In this document: positions 43,948 to 54,583 of the stretch, piece by piece
Numbering within the stretch: position 1 is the stretch's first letter
Layout of the letters: each line of letters starts with the position of its first letter
NCBI RefSeq assembly: GCF_041431415.1
Contig: NZ_CP107845.1
Coordinates: forward strand, 7,316,001 to 7,380,000
Length of the DNA stretch: 64,000 nucleotides
Direction: 5' to 3'
Source: Streptomyces sp. NBC_00513
GTDB lineage: Bacteria > Actinomycetota > Actinomycetes > Streptomycetales > Streptomycetaceae
Notes under the pieces: generated by a model
What the model saw: the letters and a program-made list of their open reading frames with translations, nothing else
The model's database searches: none
What the model was told of the DNA's origin: nothing
Program-made: the position numbers and the translations under genes

Positions 43948-45351
43948 TCAGCCGAGTTCCGCCCGGCCCGCGGCGGCCACGACGTGGTCGCGCGAGGCCC
44001 GAGCCACCTCCCGGAGCGCGGACAGATCGACGTCGAGGACCCGGCCGTCCCACTTGCGGACCTCTCCCGCCACGAACACGGCGTCGACGTTGCGCGCGTC
44101 CGAACCCAGCACCACGGTCCCCACCGCGTCGTTGAGCGGCATGTTGTTGACGTCCTCGGCGCGGATGACCAACACGTCCGCCTGCTTGCCCACCGTCAGC
44201 GAACCGGTCACGTCCGCGAGCCCGTTGGTCCGCGCGCCCTGGAGGGTCGCGAAGTCCAGCACGTCGAGCGTGCCGATCCGCGACGGCTCCCGGGCCGTGC
44301 CGTACACCGCGGCCACGGCGCGCATGCGTTGGATCGCGTGCAGGGTCCGCATCTGCGTGAACATGTCTCCGGCGAGCGCCACCTCCACGTCGATGCTCAG
44401 ACCCGGCCGGACACCGGCCCCGAGCGCCTCGTCGACCGCGGGGACGGCGCTCTCCAGGCCGATCTGCGCGTCCGAGGTCGGGGCCAGTGCCACGGTCGTC
44501 CCGCTCGCGCCGATGGCTCGCCAGGCATCGGGGGTCAGGCCCGTCGCGTGGATCAGCGTGACGTCCGGCCCCAGCAGTCCCGCGCGTTCCCACCGCGAAA
44601 CGGCCCGCGAGGAGGCGGCGCCGAACACCGCGTCCACACTGACACCCACACCCAAATCCCTTGCGATGCAAGCCAGTTCCGGCCCGTAGGCAAGCCCGGG
44701 GCCGGCGATCTCGTCCGTTGCCAGGGCGGCGAGCCGGAAGGTCAGCAGGTCGCTGCCGTACGTGTCCCGGAGCCGACCGAGGTCGGCCGGCCACTGCTCG
44801 TCCCAGTCGCCGAAGTGCGGACCCATCGCCGCGTGCACCCCGCGGATGCCCGTGTCGACCAACGCCCGCACGGCGCTGTCCGAGTGCTCCGCGCTGCGCG
44901 AGTTGTGCGAGAAGTCGAGCATCGTCGTGATCCCGCAGTCCAGCGCGGACAGCGCGGCCAGCCGGGTGCCGACGTACATGTCGTGCGGCCGGTAGACCGG
45001 CGCGAAGCCCGCCAGGGTGGTCCGTACGTAGGCCCCCAGGTCGTCCACGTCGGGCATCACCCGACGCAACTGGCCCTGCCAGGCGTGCCGGTGGGTGTCG
45101 ACGAAACCGGGAGTCAGCACGCAACCGGTCGCGTCGACGACCACGGCGTCGACCGCCGCGCCCCGAGCGGCGAGGCCCCGGCCGACCGCGGCGATGACCT
45201 TTCCCTCGATCAGGAGGTCGCCCACGGGCAGGATGCCGATGCGGGGGTCCATGGTCACCACGGTCGCGCCGGTGAGCAGGACGCGGCGCCGGGCGTCGGG
45301 AGTGCGCAACCGGTCGAGCAGCGCCGCGCGGATGGTGTCGTTCAGGTACAT
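43948..45351 (-). CDS. Amidohydrolase family protein (TrzN/cytosine-deaminase-like)
   Basis: A 467-aa metal-dependent hydrolase with the composite beta-sandwich plus TIM barrel of the ATZ/TRZ and guanine/cytosine deaminase group. The metal site begins with PGFVDTHRHAWQGQLRR (H-x-H), and further ligands are in HFGDWDEQW-adjacent and TLIHATGLTPDAWRAI segments. SDAQIGLESAVPA carries the late Asp. The end VGKQADVLVIRAEDV is typical. Substrates in the family range from triazines to hydroxydechloroatrazine and S-adenosylhomocysteine; none can be assigned. The ATG at 45351 (MYLNDTIRAALL) fits the family, although the frame remains open upstream. Confidence 0.85.
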   Translation of the reverse strand: MYLNDTIRAALLDRLRTPDARRRVLLTGATVVTMDPRIGILPVGDLLIEGKVIAAVGRGLAARGAAVDAVVVDATGCVLTPGFVDTHRHAWQGQLRRVMPDVDDLGAYVRTTLAGFAPVYRPHDMYVGTRLAALSALDCGITTMLDFSHNSRSAEHSDSAVRALVDTGIRGVHAAMGPHFGDWDEQWPADLGRLRDTYGSDLLTFRLAALATDEIAGPGLAYGPELACIARDLGVGVSVDAVFGAASSRAVSRWERAGLLGPDVTLIHATGLTPDAWRAIGASGTTVALAPTSDAQIGLESAVPAVDEALGAGVRPGLSIDVEVALAGDMFTQMRTLHAIQRMRAVAAVYGTAREPSRIGTLDVLDFATLQGARTNGLADVTGSLTVGKQADVLVIRAEDVNNMPLNDAVGTVVLGSDARNVDAVFVAGEVRKWDGRVLDVDLSALREVARASRDHVVAAAGRAELG

Positions 45352-45583
45352 CGGGGAGCGATCCGATCGGGGGAGGGCGAGGCGGTCTCGGGTCGAGCCG
45401 GCCCACTCATCGTGCGACCCCCTCCGCGTCCGAACCAGGCCCCGCCGACCCCGGGTGGGCCACACCCCGGACCCGCACCACCGTTGTGCCGCACTGTCAT
45501 GCACTGGCGTCACAGGGGAACCATTCGCCCCTATGGTGCGTGAATGGAGGAAAGCACCCTGACACCACGGGAAAGGCAGACCC

Positions 45584-46516
45584 TTGAACACCACATCGAC
45601 GGCACAGGGCTCGCGTCGACGCGCGATCCTCGCGCTCGGGGCCGGGGCGGCGTTGACCGCGGCCCTCCCCATGGGCGGGACCGCGTACGCCTCGGACCCG
45701 GAAGGCGACCTCGTGGCACGCCGGTTCGGGGAGCTGGAGCGGCGACACTCGGCCCGCGTCGGCGTGTTCGCCCTCGACACGGCCACCGGCCGGACCGTGA
45801 GTCATCGGGCCGACGAACTCTTCCCGATGTGCTCGCTGTTCAAGACGCTCGCCGCGGGAGCCGTCCTGCGTGATCTCGACCGCGACGGCGAGTTCCTCGC
45901 CAAGCGCATCCACTACACCGAGAAGGACGTCAAGGACGCCGGCCACACGCCGATCACCTCCAAGCCCGAGAACCTCGCCAACGGCATGACCGTCGAGGAA
46001 CTGTGCTCGGCGACGATCTGCTTCAGCGACAACGCCGCCGGCAACCTCCTGTTGCGCGAACTCGGCGGGCCGACCGCCATCACCCGGTTCAGCCGTTCCG
46101 TCGGGGACAGGACGACCCGCCTCGACCGCTGGGAGCCCGAACTCAACTCGGCCGAGCCCGATCGGATCACCGACACCACCACCCCCCGGGCCATCGCGCA
46201 CACCTACGCGCGCCTCACCCTCGGCGGCGCGCTCACGGCCCCCGACCGGGAACGGCTCACCGGCTGGATGCTGGCCAACACGACCAGTTCCAAGCGGTTC
46301 CGCGCCGGCCTTCCTCCGGAGTGGACGATCGCGGACAAGACGGGAGGCGGCCGGTACGCCACCAACAACGACGCGGGCATCGCCTGGCCGCCCGGCCGTC
46401 CCCCGATCGTCCTGGCGGTGCTGACGACCAAACACGACCCCGATGCCCCCGCCGACGACCCGCTCGTCGCCGACTCGGCCGCGCTGGTGGCGTCCGCACT
46501 CGGCCACCGGGGGTAG
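45584..46516 (+). CDS. Class A beta-lactamase, Tat-type signal
   Basis: A 310-aa serine beta-lactamase. The signal has a twin-arginine motif (SRRRAILALGAGAALTAAL). All class A motifs are present: Ser70-x-x-Lys73 in MCSLFKT, SDN in CFSDNAAGN, the Glu166-containing omega loop WEPELN, and KTG in DKTGGG. It hydrolyses beta-lactams outside the membrane. The start is a TTG at 45584 with GAAAGG 7 nt upstream. Streptomyces chromosomes commonly carry such intrinsic enzymes. No BlaR/BlaI-type regulator is adjacent. Confidence 0.92.
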   Translation: MNTTSTAQGSRRRAILALGAGAALTAALPMGGTAYASDPEGDLVARRFGELERRHSARVGVFALDTATGRTVSHRADELFPMCSLFKTLAAGAVLRDLDRDGEFLAKRIHYTEKDVKDAGHTPITSKPENLANGMTVEELCSATICFSDNAAGNLLLRELGGPTAITRFSRSVGDRTTRLDRWEPELNSAEPDRITDTTTPRAIAHTYARLTLGGALTAPDRERLTGWMLANTTSSKRFRAGLPPEWTIADKTGGGRYATNNDAGIAWPPGRPPIVLAVLTTKHDPDAPADDPLVADSAALVASALGHRG

Positions 46517-46642
46517 ACCCGGTCCTGCCCGCGCCCCGCACCGCCGACCGGCCGAACCCTCAGGGCGAGACGGTCGGCGGAGCGGGCACCGGATGAAGAG
46601 GATCCCCCCGCTTCCGGGCCGGCCGGGACGGGAATCGCACGC

Positions 46643-46904
46643 ATGATCGAGCCGTCCCATCTGATCGCCGTCAGGGAGTCGTACGACGCTGTGGGGGGAC
46701 CACATCGGTGAGGAACCGCTGAATCCTGCCCGGGCCCACGGCCATCCGGTGACCTGCACCTCCTACCTCCTCCCCTTGGACCGCGTGGCCGACCTGCTCG
46801 GTCGAGCCGGACTCACCGTGACGGCAAGACTGGTGCAGGAGCCCGGAGAAGGGGTCAGGAGGCCGCAGGCCTGCCTCCTCGCGCGCAGACCCGAACACCC
46901 CTGA
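46643..46904 (+). pseudogene. Decayed SAM-dependent methyltransferase with internal deletion
   Basis: The N-terminus MIEPSHLIAVRESYDAV, the usual start of a class I methyltransferase in Streptomyces, reads from an ATG at 46643. It then stops after 22 codons. From about 46690 another frame reads a matching C-terminus: GHPVTCTSYLLPLDRVADLL, then GRAGLTVTARLVQEPGEG, RRPQACLLARRPEHP and a TGA at 46902-46904. About 140 residues of the central SAM-binding domain are missing. The two ends together look like a single gene that lost its middle and its frame. Confidence 0.7.
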
Positions 46905-46935
46905 CGGGCCGCGCGCCGACGACGTGCCCGGCGGC

Positions 46936-48189
46936 TCAGGAGCGGGCCGCGAGATCGGCCAGGAGTTCGCGGGCGGCGCGTGTCCCCGAGGCCATGGCCC
47001 CCTGTACGGAACCCGTCGCGCGGTGGTCGCCGCACACGTACACCCCGTCCTCGACCCTCGTGGTCCGGCTGAGGGGCCAGGGGGGCGGCATCGCGGGCAG
47101 CGCGCCGGGCACCGTGACGGCGGCCACGGCCTGCCACCGGGTCGCGTCCGTCCCGTACACCTCGGACAGGACGGAAACCAACGCCGATCGACCCGCGGGG
47201 GTGTCGCCGCCGAGCACCGAGGTGGACACCAGGGCGCGGCCGTCGACGGCGTAGCCGGGAGCCACCTCCGTCAGCACGCACGTGTTGAGGAACCGCCGCC
47301 GGCTGTCTACCAACAGGGTCGGTTCGCGCAGTGGTGAGGTGGGGGTCGCGTGGTAGTAGGTGGTGACCGTACGCGTCGGGCCGGGCTCACCCAGTGCCGG
47401 TACGAGCGCGGACGCGCACGCCGTGTCGGTGGCGACCACGACGCCGGTGGCCTCGTGTGCGCTGCCGTCCGCGAGGACCACGCCGGTGCCGGAGACGGCG
47501 GAAACGCGCGCCCCGAGCTCCAGGCACCCTTCGGGCAGGCCGGCCGCCAACTGCTCGGGCACCGCCCCGATCCCGTTCGAGGGCAGGGTGAGGGTTCCCC
47601 GGATCATGCTGCGCCAGGTGAGGTGGAACATTCGGCTCGACGTCTCCAGATCGTCCTCCAGGAAGACGCCTGCCAGGAACGGGCGCATGAAGGAGTCGAC
47701 CAGGGCGTCGCCCACCCCCCAACGCGCCAGTTCCCGCCGGGTCGTACGCTCCGGAAGCCGCCGCAGCGCCCGAACGGGAGCCGCGGTGGCCACGGCGGTC
47801 AGCGCGCCGAGTCCGGCGAGTCCGCGGAGCGGGACGCGTCGCCCGGTCAGCAGCGCGGCCGCGTCGCCCGGGCGCCTCGTCGGGTCCCCGAACCGCACCC
47901 GACCGCCGTCCGGCATGTGGGTCAGGACTCCCGGGGTGAAGGGGCGCAGCCGCAGGCCGCGCAGGTTCACGCGACGCTTGACCTGCGGGTAGGCGGTGTT
48001 GAACACCTGGAATCCGCGATCCAGCACGAACCCGTCCCGAAGGTCGCTGCGCATCCTCCCGCCGACCCCGTCGGACGCCTCCAGCACGCGCACCCGTACC
48101 CCGGCCCGTGCCAGGTCGAGCGCGCAGGTGAGCCCGGCGAGCCCGGCCCCCACGACGATCACGTTGCCCTGCCGGTCACGACTGCTCAC
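46936..48189 (-). CDS. FAD-dependent amine-oxidase/phytoene-desaturase-like oxidoreductase
   Basis: A 417-aa flavoprotein. The FAD motif NVIVVGAGLAGLTCALDLAR lies at the N-terminus and is followed by the GG motif VLEASDGVGGRMRSD. The C-terminal FAD-binding segment is VEDGVYVCGDHRATGSVQGA. The layout is that of protoporphyrinogen oxidase and carotenoid desaturase relatives. Substrate unknown. The GTG at 48189 has AGGAGG 5 nt upstream. Confidence 0.88.
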   Translation of the reverse strand: MSSRDRQGNVIVVGAGLAGLTCALDLARAGVRVRVLEASDGVGGRMRSDLRDGFVLDRGFQVFNTAYPQVKRRVNLRGLRLRPFTPGVLTHMPDGGRVRFGDPTRRPGDAAALLTGRRVPLRGLAGLGALTAVATAAPVRALRRLPERTTRRELARWGVGDALVDSFMRPFLAGVFLEDDLETSSRMFHLTWRSMIRGTLTLPSNGIGAVPEQLAAGLPEGCLELGARVSAVSGTGVVLADGSAHEATGVVVATDTACASALVPALGEPGPTRTVTTYYHATPTSPLREPTLLVDSRRRFLNTCVLTEVAPGYAVDGRALVSTSVLGGDTPAGRSALVSVLSEVYGTDATRWQAVAAVTVPGALPAMPPPWPLSRTTRVEDGVYVCGDHRATGSVQGAMASGTRAARELLADLAARS

Positions 48190-48453
48190 GGGTACCTCCT
48201 GGTGGCGGCTTCACCCAGTGTTTCGCCGGCCGGGACCGGATCGGATGCGATGGATCGCCGCCACGCGTCGATTGCGGAGATCGGGTGATCATTCGATCCG
48301 GGTCGTCACGGGCGTCCACACTGTGTGTCCTACGGGCATGAAATCGGTTCCCGGGCCGTCCTCGACCCGCCGCACGCCCGCACGGGGCCAGATGAGGAGG
48401 CGCGCTCGGACCCGCACCTGGTGGGACGGGCTTCCGCGGAGGAGGATGGCGTC

Positions 48454-49356
48454 ATGAACCTGCCCGCGTCGTCGGGTCGCGGTCCACGGGAGCGACTCGG
48501 CGCCGCCCTGTTCGCCCGCGTGGCCGGACCCGAGGGCCGGGCGAACCGCGCCCGCATCCACGGTGCCCCCGGACCCCGCTGGTTCGGACCCGAGCGTCCC
48601 ATCCGTACCGTGCACGGGGACGCCTCGATGTTCGTCGGCGGGCTCAGCGCCCTCCTGCTCCAGTCGCTGCACCCGCCGACGATGGCCGCGGTCGCCGCGC
48701 ACTCCGGATTCCGCGGGGACCCGTGGGGGCGGCTCCAACGCACCAGCACCTTCCTCGCGGTGACCACGTACGGCACCGCCGAGGACGCGCAGCGAGCCGT
48801 CGACCGGGTACGGGCCGTACACGAACGGGTCCGCGGCCGGACGCCCGACGGCCAGGCCTACCACGCGGCCGACCCGCACCTGCTGGGCTGGGTCCACGCG
48901 GCGGAGGTCGACAGCTTCCTCCGCGCCCACCAGCGTTTCGGCGGCCACCCCCTCGACGCCGCCGGTTGCGACGCGTACCTCACGGACGCCGCCCGGGTGG
49001 CCCGCGCGCTCGGGGTGCCGGACCCGCCCCTGAACCGGGCGGAGCTGGCCCGACTGCTCGCGGAGTACCGACCGGAACTCCGTGCCACGCCCCAGGCGCG
49101 GGAGGCGGCGCGCTTCATCCTGCGTCAACCGCCGCTGCCCGGGGCGGCCCGCGGACCCTATGCCGTGCTCGCCGCGAACGCGGTCGCCCTGCTGCCGCCG
49201 TGGGCCCCGGGGCTGCTGGGGCTGTCGGGGGCGCGCGGCGGCGTGAGCGGCGGCCTCGTACGACTCTCCGGACACGCCCTGATCGGATCGATCAGGTGGG
49301 CGATGGCCCCGCCGCCGCCCGGACCACCGGGGCGACCGGCAGCGGACGACGGCTGA
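48454..49356 (+). CDS. DUF2236 (oxygenase MpaB-like) protein
   Basis: A 300-aa protein of the DUF2236/MpaB family. Characteristic segments are FVGGLSALLLQSLHPPTMAA near residue 60, RLQRTSTFLAVTTYGTAEDA near 93 and LLGWVHAAEVDSFLRAHQRF near 143, which contain the conserved His and Tyr residues thought to form a haem or substrate site in the family (rubber oxygenase Lcp is a relative). The function here is unknown. The ATG has GGAGGA upstream. It is divergent from the FAD oxidoreductase. Confidence 0.85.
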   Translation: MNLPASSGRGPRERLGAALFARVAGPEGRANRARIHGAPGPRWFGPERPIRTVHGDASMFVGGLSALLLQSLHPPTMAAVAAHSGFRGDPWGRLQRTSTFLAVTTYGTAEDAQRAVDRVRAVHERVRGRTPDGQAYHAADPHLLGWVHAAEVDSFLRAHQRFGGHPLDAAGCDAYLTDAARVARALGVPDPPLNRAELARLLAEYRPELRATPQAREAARFILRQPPLPGAARGPYAVLAANAVALLPPWAPGLLGLSGARGGVSGGLVRLSGHALIGSIRWAMAPPPPGPPGRPAADDG

Positions 49357-49429
49357 CGTCAGGGCCCGACCCCCGGGACCCGCGCTCCAAGACCTGCCCC
49401 CCCAGGACCCGCACACCGGAGGAGTACCG

Positions 49430-49747
49430 ATGACCGGATGGATCGTCGCCCCCGACGCCGGGCGCGTCGAAGAGGTGAGCTGCGGACATCTCGACCGGGC
49501 GCCCGACGAGGAGCCGCCCGCGGCCGTACGCGGCTGCGAGGAGTGCCTCGCGGCCGGCGGCACATGGGTGCACCTGCGGAAGTGCCTGATCTGCGGTCAC
49601 GTCGGCTGTTGCGACAGCTCCCCGGGTCGGCACGCCTGGGCGCACGCCGACACCACCGACCACGCGCTGGCGCGCTCGTTCGAGCGGGGCGAGGCCTGGG
49701 CCTGGTGCTACCAGGACTCGCTGTTCCTGCTGCCCGAACAGGCCTGA
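49430..49747 (+). CDS. UBP-type zinc-finger protein
   Basis: A 105-aa protein with the ZnF-UBP arrangement. CGHLDRAP comes first, then GCEECLAAGGTWVHLRKCLI with CxxC, CGHVGCCDSSPGRHAWAHAD and a final H. About seven Cys and four His would bind zinc. Ubiquitin C-termini are the eukaryotic ligand; bacteria with this domain lack ubiquitin, so the ligand is unknown. It begins 73 bp after the DUF2236 gene and ends at a large hairpin. Confidence 0.85.
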   Translation: MTGWIVAPDAGRVEEVSCGHLDRAPDEEPPAAVRGCEECLAAGGTWVHLRKCLICGHVGCCDSSPGRHAWAHADTTDHALARSFERGEAWAWCYQDSLFLLPEQA

Positions 49748-49762
49748 GCGTCCAGGCCGGCC

Positions 49763-49825
49763 CTTTCGGATCGTGCCGGGACCGCGGCGCCCGGCACCGC
49801 GGCCCTGACCGGCAGGATCCGAAAG
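49763..49825. terminator. Nested hairpin between convergent genes
   Basis: An outer 10-bp stem, CTTTCGGATC (49763-49772) with GATCCGAAAG (49816-49825), encloses a perfect 8-bp hairpin, GTGCCGGG (49773-49780) with CCCGGCAC (49790-49797). It serves the UBP gene on the plus strand and the transpeptidase gene on the minus strand. Confidence 0.75.
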
Positions 49826-49874
49826 AGACGACCCGGGCCGGCCGCGGTGTCACGGGGCACGCCGCCCTCCCGCC

Positions 49875-51362
49875 TCAGGTGAGGGGGCGCAACCGTGACG
49901 GGGCGTGGGCCACCGCCGACGCACGCGGCGCGGCAGGCCCCAGCGAGGGTTCGGTCGCGGCGGCCAGCGCACTGCCGGCCTGCCAGGCCGACCAGTCGAG
50001 GTTCCAGTCGCCGAAGCCGTTGTCGAACGCCGTCATCCGCTCCCCGCCGCTGTTCACCACCTCCACGATGTCCCCCTCTTTCACCAGGTCGAAGAACCAG
50101 GCGGCATCGGCGGTGCTCATCCCCGTGCAGCCGTGGCTGACGTTCTCCTCGCCCTGCGCCTCCACCGACCACGGGGCGGCGTGCACGTACTCGCCGCTCC
50201 AGGTCACCCGGGTCGCGTAGAGCACCGGCAGGTCGTAGAACTCGGTCGTGCCGCGCTTGATGCCGACCGTGTCCCCACGCATCCGCACCTTGGCCTCCTT
50301 GCCCAACACCACCTTGACGCCACTGCGGGTCAGGAACCCGGCCTTCCCGGTGGTGACCGGGATCGAGCGCAGGACCCGGCCGTTGCGACGAACCGTCATC
50401 CGGTGCGTGGCGGAGTCGGTCACCGCCTCGACGCGTTCCCCGATGGTGAGGTGCGAGGGCTCCGACGGGCCGCCGTGCAGTTCGCCGATCTCGACCCCGT
50501 CGAGACCGCTGTGCACGCGCACCTCGGTGTGGGCGGGCCAGTAACCGCGCGGCCGGTAGTGCAGGGTCGAATCGTCGACCCAGTGCCAGGCCCCCTCGAC
50601 GGCGGGCTCCGAGGTCACCTGGAGCGCCCCTTCGAGGCGGGCCCTGGCCGTCCGGTCCGCCGCCGGGACGGGGTGGCTCAATGAGGCCGTCACGATCTGG
50701 CCCGCCCCGTACGTCCCCGGTCGCGGGCCGAACTCGACGGTCAGCCTGTCGTGTTCACGCGGTGGCGCGGTCCGGAACGCCATGGTGACCCCGACCGGGG
50801 TGCCGGCGGCGTCCTGCGCGGCCACGCGCACGGTGTAGTGCTCGCCCGCCCGCAGCGGCTCGGTGTTGGTCCAGCGGTGGTCCACCGCGCCGAGCGCGCC
50901 ACCGACATGACGGCCGTGATCGTCCCGGACGGTCACGTGCGTCAACCGGCCCGGTTCGGCGAGGGAGATCTCCAGCGGGCCGCCCGCGTCCGTGGGCAAC
51001 GCGACCGCCTTCGCCCCGCCGTCCGGACCCGAGGCCGTCGATTCGCGTACCACCGACCCGGCCCCGTGCGCCGTGGCCAGGACTCGCTGGCGCTGCAATG
51101 CGCCGCACAGGCCCGCCCGGAAGGCCTCGCCCCCGCAGCGTTCGACCCCGTCCTCGTCGCCCTCGTCGCGTTCGCCGGTGTCGAGGATCCGGCCGACCAG
51201 CAGTGCGACGGTGGCATCGGGGCCGTCGGCGCCGTGACGCGCGGCAACGGGCGCGGGCGCCGCGGCGGCCACGAGCGCGGTTCCGACCACCGCACCGCCG
51301 ACCAGGCTCCACACCTTGTTCCGGCGTCGTCCTCGCGCACGGTGTGTCGATGACGTCGTCAT
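49875..51362 (-). CDS. L,D-transpeptidase with Ig-like domains
   Basis: A 495-aa exported peptidoglycan cross-linking enzyme that makes 3-3 bonds. A signal peptide (KVWSLVGGAVVGTALVAAAA) leads into a long region including an LDT-type Ig-like pair (LTVEFGPRPGTYGAGQIVTA, LHYRPRGYWPAHTEVRVHS). The YkuD catalytic domain follows, with the nucleophilic Cys in ENVSHGCTGMSTADAAWFF. The short C-terminal extension after FGDWNLDWSAW is typical of the mycobacterial and streptomycete enzymes. No lipobox is evident. The ATG at 51362 has GGGAGG 5 nt upstream. Confidence 0.9.
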   Translation of the reverse strand: MTTSSTHRARGRRRNKVWSLVGGAVVGTALVAAAAPAPVAARHGADGPDATVALLVGRILDTGERDEGDEDGVERCGGEAFRAGLCGALQRQRVLATAHGAGSVVRESTASGPDGGAKAVALPTDAGGPLEISLAEPGRLTHVTVRDDHGRHVGGALGAVDHRWTNTEPLRAGEHYTVRVAAQDAAGTPVGVTMAFRTAPPREHDRLTVEFGPRPGTYGAGQIVTASLSHPVPAADRTARARLEGALQVTSEPAVEGAWHWVDDSTLHYRPRGYWPAHTEVRVHSGLDGVEIGELHGGPSEPSHLTIGERVEAVTDSATHRMTVRRNGRVLRSIPVTTGKAGFLTRSGVKVVLGKEAKVRMRGDTVGIKRGTTEFYDLPVLYATRVTWSGEYVHAAPWSVEAQGEENVSHGCTGMSTADAAWFFDLVKEGDIVEVVNSGGERMTAFDNGFGDWNLDWSAWQAGSALAAATEPSLGPAAPRASAVAHAPSRLRPLT

Positions 51363-51560
51363 GCAGCCCTCCCATTTCACCCACGGCCGGATGGCAGCAT
51401 CAGAACGATTTCAAGGCAGGATGATGATCATGACTCGGGCGTTTGAGGCCGAACGGGGGGACAAGTGAACCCATATGGAGCAGGCCGACTGGCGCCCGCC
51501 GTCCAGTGCCCGTAAGGGGCGAGCCGCCCGCGAAGGGTCCGAAGCGGAAGGTCGGCCGAG

Positions 51561-51586
51561 TGGGCGTCACCGGAGGATGACGCCCA
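51561..51586. promoter_or_regulatory. 9-bp inverted repeat in a 397-bp divergent interval
   Basis: TGGGCGTCA (51561-51569) and TGACGCCCA (51578-51586) are perfect inverted arms with an 8-nt gap. The interval 51363-51759 between the transpeptidase and serine hydrolase genes contains no supportable gene. This element is its one clear structure and may regulate either cell-wall gene. Confidence 0.5.
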
Positions 51587-51663
51587 CACATGGCCGGAAA
51601 ACGTCTCCCGAACCCGAGGTCGTGGCTCCTCTCGTGGCTGTCCCCAGCCAAGATCTTTCGTAG

Positions 51664-53010
<1,347 letters not shown>

Positions 53011-53018
53011 CCCGGACC

Positions 53019-53061
53019 GGGGCGGCACCGCGGAGAGCCCCGTTCTCCGCGGTGCCGCCCC
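53019..53061. terminator. 18-bp perfect hairpin terminator
   Basis: GGGGCGGCACCGCGGAGA (53019-53036) pairs perfectly with TCTCCGCGGTGCCGCCCC (53044-53061) around a 7-nt loop. It lies between convergent genes. Confidence 0.92.
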
Positions 53062-53092
53062 GAAGTCCCCGACAAGGTCCGCGAGAGACGAC

Positions 53093-53830
53093 CTAGACGA
53101 CCCAGGTGTCGGCGACGACGGCGTGCGGGTCCAGATCGCGCAGGATCAACGCGTGCGCCACCCGGCCGGCGCGCTGGCCCCGGCGGACGCTGTAGGTGTG
53201 CAGAGCCTGGCGCGCCTCGTGCGGGGCGAGGGAACCGGCGGCGGCGAGCAGCACGGCCGCGGTGTCGACGGCGGCCTTCGTGGCGAGCGCGGCCTGCGTG
53301 TTGGCGACGACGTCGGCCGGGCGCGGCGGATTGGCCCGCCAGGTCGCCACCGCCTTGATCGTGACGTCGGCCATGGCCTGGAGCAGCGCGACATCCGACT
53401 CGGTCAGCGCGGTGGTGTCGCGCGTCAGCAGGTGCAACGCGCCGACCTTCTGGTCCCGGACGTGCAACGGCATTCCGTGGGCTCCCCGATAGCCGGCCCT
53501 CCGGGCCAGCGGCGCCACGTCCGGCCATGCCTCGGCGGCGGCGTCGAGATCGGGCGCGTGCACGGCCGCTCCCAGACGGAAGCTGTCGGCGCAGGGTCCC
53601 TGGGCCGGATGGAAGTGGAAGAGCTCGGTCGCCTCGGCCCCGTCGTCGGTGACGGCCGCCGCGCGCAACCGCCCGCGCACGTTGGCGAGCATCACGGCAG
53701 CGGCGTCGACCGGGGTCAGGGCCACGCAGTTCCGGACGAGCCGGTCCAGCAGGGTCAGCGGGTCGACGTCGTCGGCGAGGTTGTCGCCCAGGCCGACGAA
53801 GGCCTCGGCGAGCTGCTGGTCGCGGGTCAT
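53093..53830 (-). CDS. GAF domain protein with ANTAR-like C-terminus
   Basis: A 245-aa protein. The GAF domain spans about residues 15-165 (LLDRLVRNCVALTPVDAAAV, FHPAQGPCADSFRLGAAVHA, GMPLHVRDQKVGALHLL). The C-terminal 60 residues (ATKAAVDTAAVLLAAAGSLA, then EARQALHTYSVRRGQRAGRV) have the length and helix pattern of an ANTAR RNA-binding domain, although conservation is weak. ANTAR proteins control transcription antitermination. The ATG at 53830 begins the conserved part (MTRDQQLAEAFVGL). Confidence 0.8.
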   Translation of the reverse strand: MTRDQQLAEAFVGLGDNLADDVDPLTLLDRLVRNCVALTPVDAAAVMLANVRGRLRAAAVTDDGAEATELFHFHPAQGPCADSFRLGAAVHAPDLDAAAEAWPDVAPLARRAGYRGAHGMPLHVRDQKVGALHLLTRDTTALTESDVALLQAMADVTIKAVATWRANPPRPADVVANTQAALATKAAVDTAAVLLAAAGSLAPHEARQALHTYSVRRGQRAGRVAHALILRDLDPHAVVADTWVV

Positions 53831-54283
53831 GCCGATGTCACCGTTCCCTCGTACGGCCCGTCGCCGGGCCTGGCCATGAGACCTGGTACGTCCCGCCATG
53901 GCCTCGCGGACCCCGACGATCATCCTTGCCTACGATCACGCCACAGGCCGGGTGCCACTCGCGGGCCGCGGCGACGGGGTGTGCGCGTCGTCGCCCCGGC
54001 GCGCCGCCGGTCGCCGAATCCGGGACCCGACGACGCGAATCCGGGACCCGGCGACCATGTCGGGACGGCGGGGGAGCACGGTACGAAGCGCCCGCCCCGC
54101 CCGCCCCGGCGCCGCGGGACCTTGCGCTACGGCGGGTTCCCGGGCAACCGTGCCGACCGGGACGGCACGATCAGGACGAGCACCGGGCACCGGGGATCCG
54201 CCCGTCGGCCGGCGGATCCCCGGATGCCCACTTCCTTTGACCGGTCGGCCGCGTACCGTGGCGAGGAGACCGCTGGAGGAACC
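53831..54283. other. 453-bp gene-free interval with a short direct repeat
   Basis: This divergent interval lies between the GAF gene and the toxin-antitoxin pair. No reading frame in it looks like protein. It contains a 20-bp direct repeat with one mismatch, starting CGAATCCGGGACCCG at 54015 and again at 54036 (21-bp period), which places two copies on the same DNA face. Confidence 0.5.
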
Positions 54284-54583
54284 GTGAGCGCACAGCCCGA
54301 GTACGTGTCCGTCCCCCCGCCCCCACCGGCCGCGGCCGCCCAACTCCTCGCCCGGATCCGCGCCGACCGCCGGGCGCAGCGGTGGGAGCCGGCCTTCGAA
54401 CGGGACTGGGCCAAGGCGCTGGAGGACTCCCGTCACAGTTACACCCTCACCCCGCTGCACGATGTCGTGCGGGCCTGGCGGAGCCGGCTCGACTCGGCCC
54501 CGGCCGTCGACGCCTTCGTCGCGTCCGGCATGGACGACTCCGACCACGTCGCGCTCGAGGACGTCATCGGAGTCCGACCGTGA
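54284..54583 (+). CDS. Antitoxin-like protein (DUF6247-type)
   Basis: A 99-aa protein. After a Pro-rich N-terminus comes AAAQLLARIRADRRAQRWEP and then FERDWAKALEDSRHSYTLTP and LHDVVRAWRSRLDS. This pattern matches small Streptomyces proteins that precede RelE/ParE-like toxins, annotated as DUF6247 as far as I recall. The C-terminal acidic tail could wrap the toxin. The GTG start has GGAGG just upstream. The stop overlaps the next GTG by 4 bp, the coupling expected for an antitoxin-toxin pair. Confidence 0.7.
   Translation: MSAQPEYVSVPPPPPAAAAQLLARIRADRRAQRWEPAFERDWAKALEDSRHSYTLTPLHDVVRAWRSRLDSAPAVDAFVASGMDDSDHVALEDVIGVRP

Noticed and set aside
45544..45873. Plus-strand frame MEESTLTPRERQTLEHH overlapping the beta-lactamase start
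   Set aside because: It quickly becomes Arg/Pro-rich and is out of frame with the clear beta-lactamase. The TTG at 45584 has a better ribosome-binding site.
44000..46520. Beta-lactamase and amidohydrolase as resistance genes acquired by transfer
   Set aside because: GC content and codon use look like the neighbours, there are no mobile elements, and such genes are usual in Streptomyces chromosomes.
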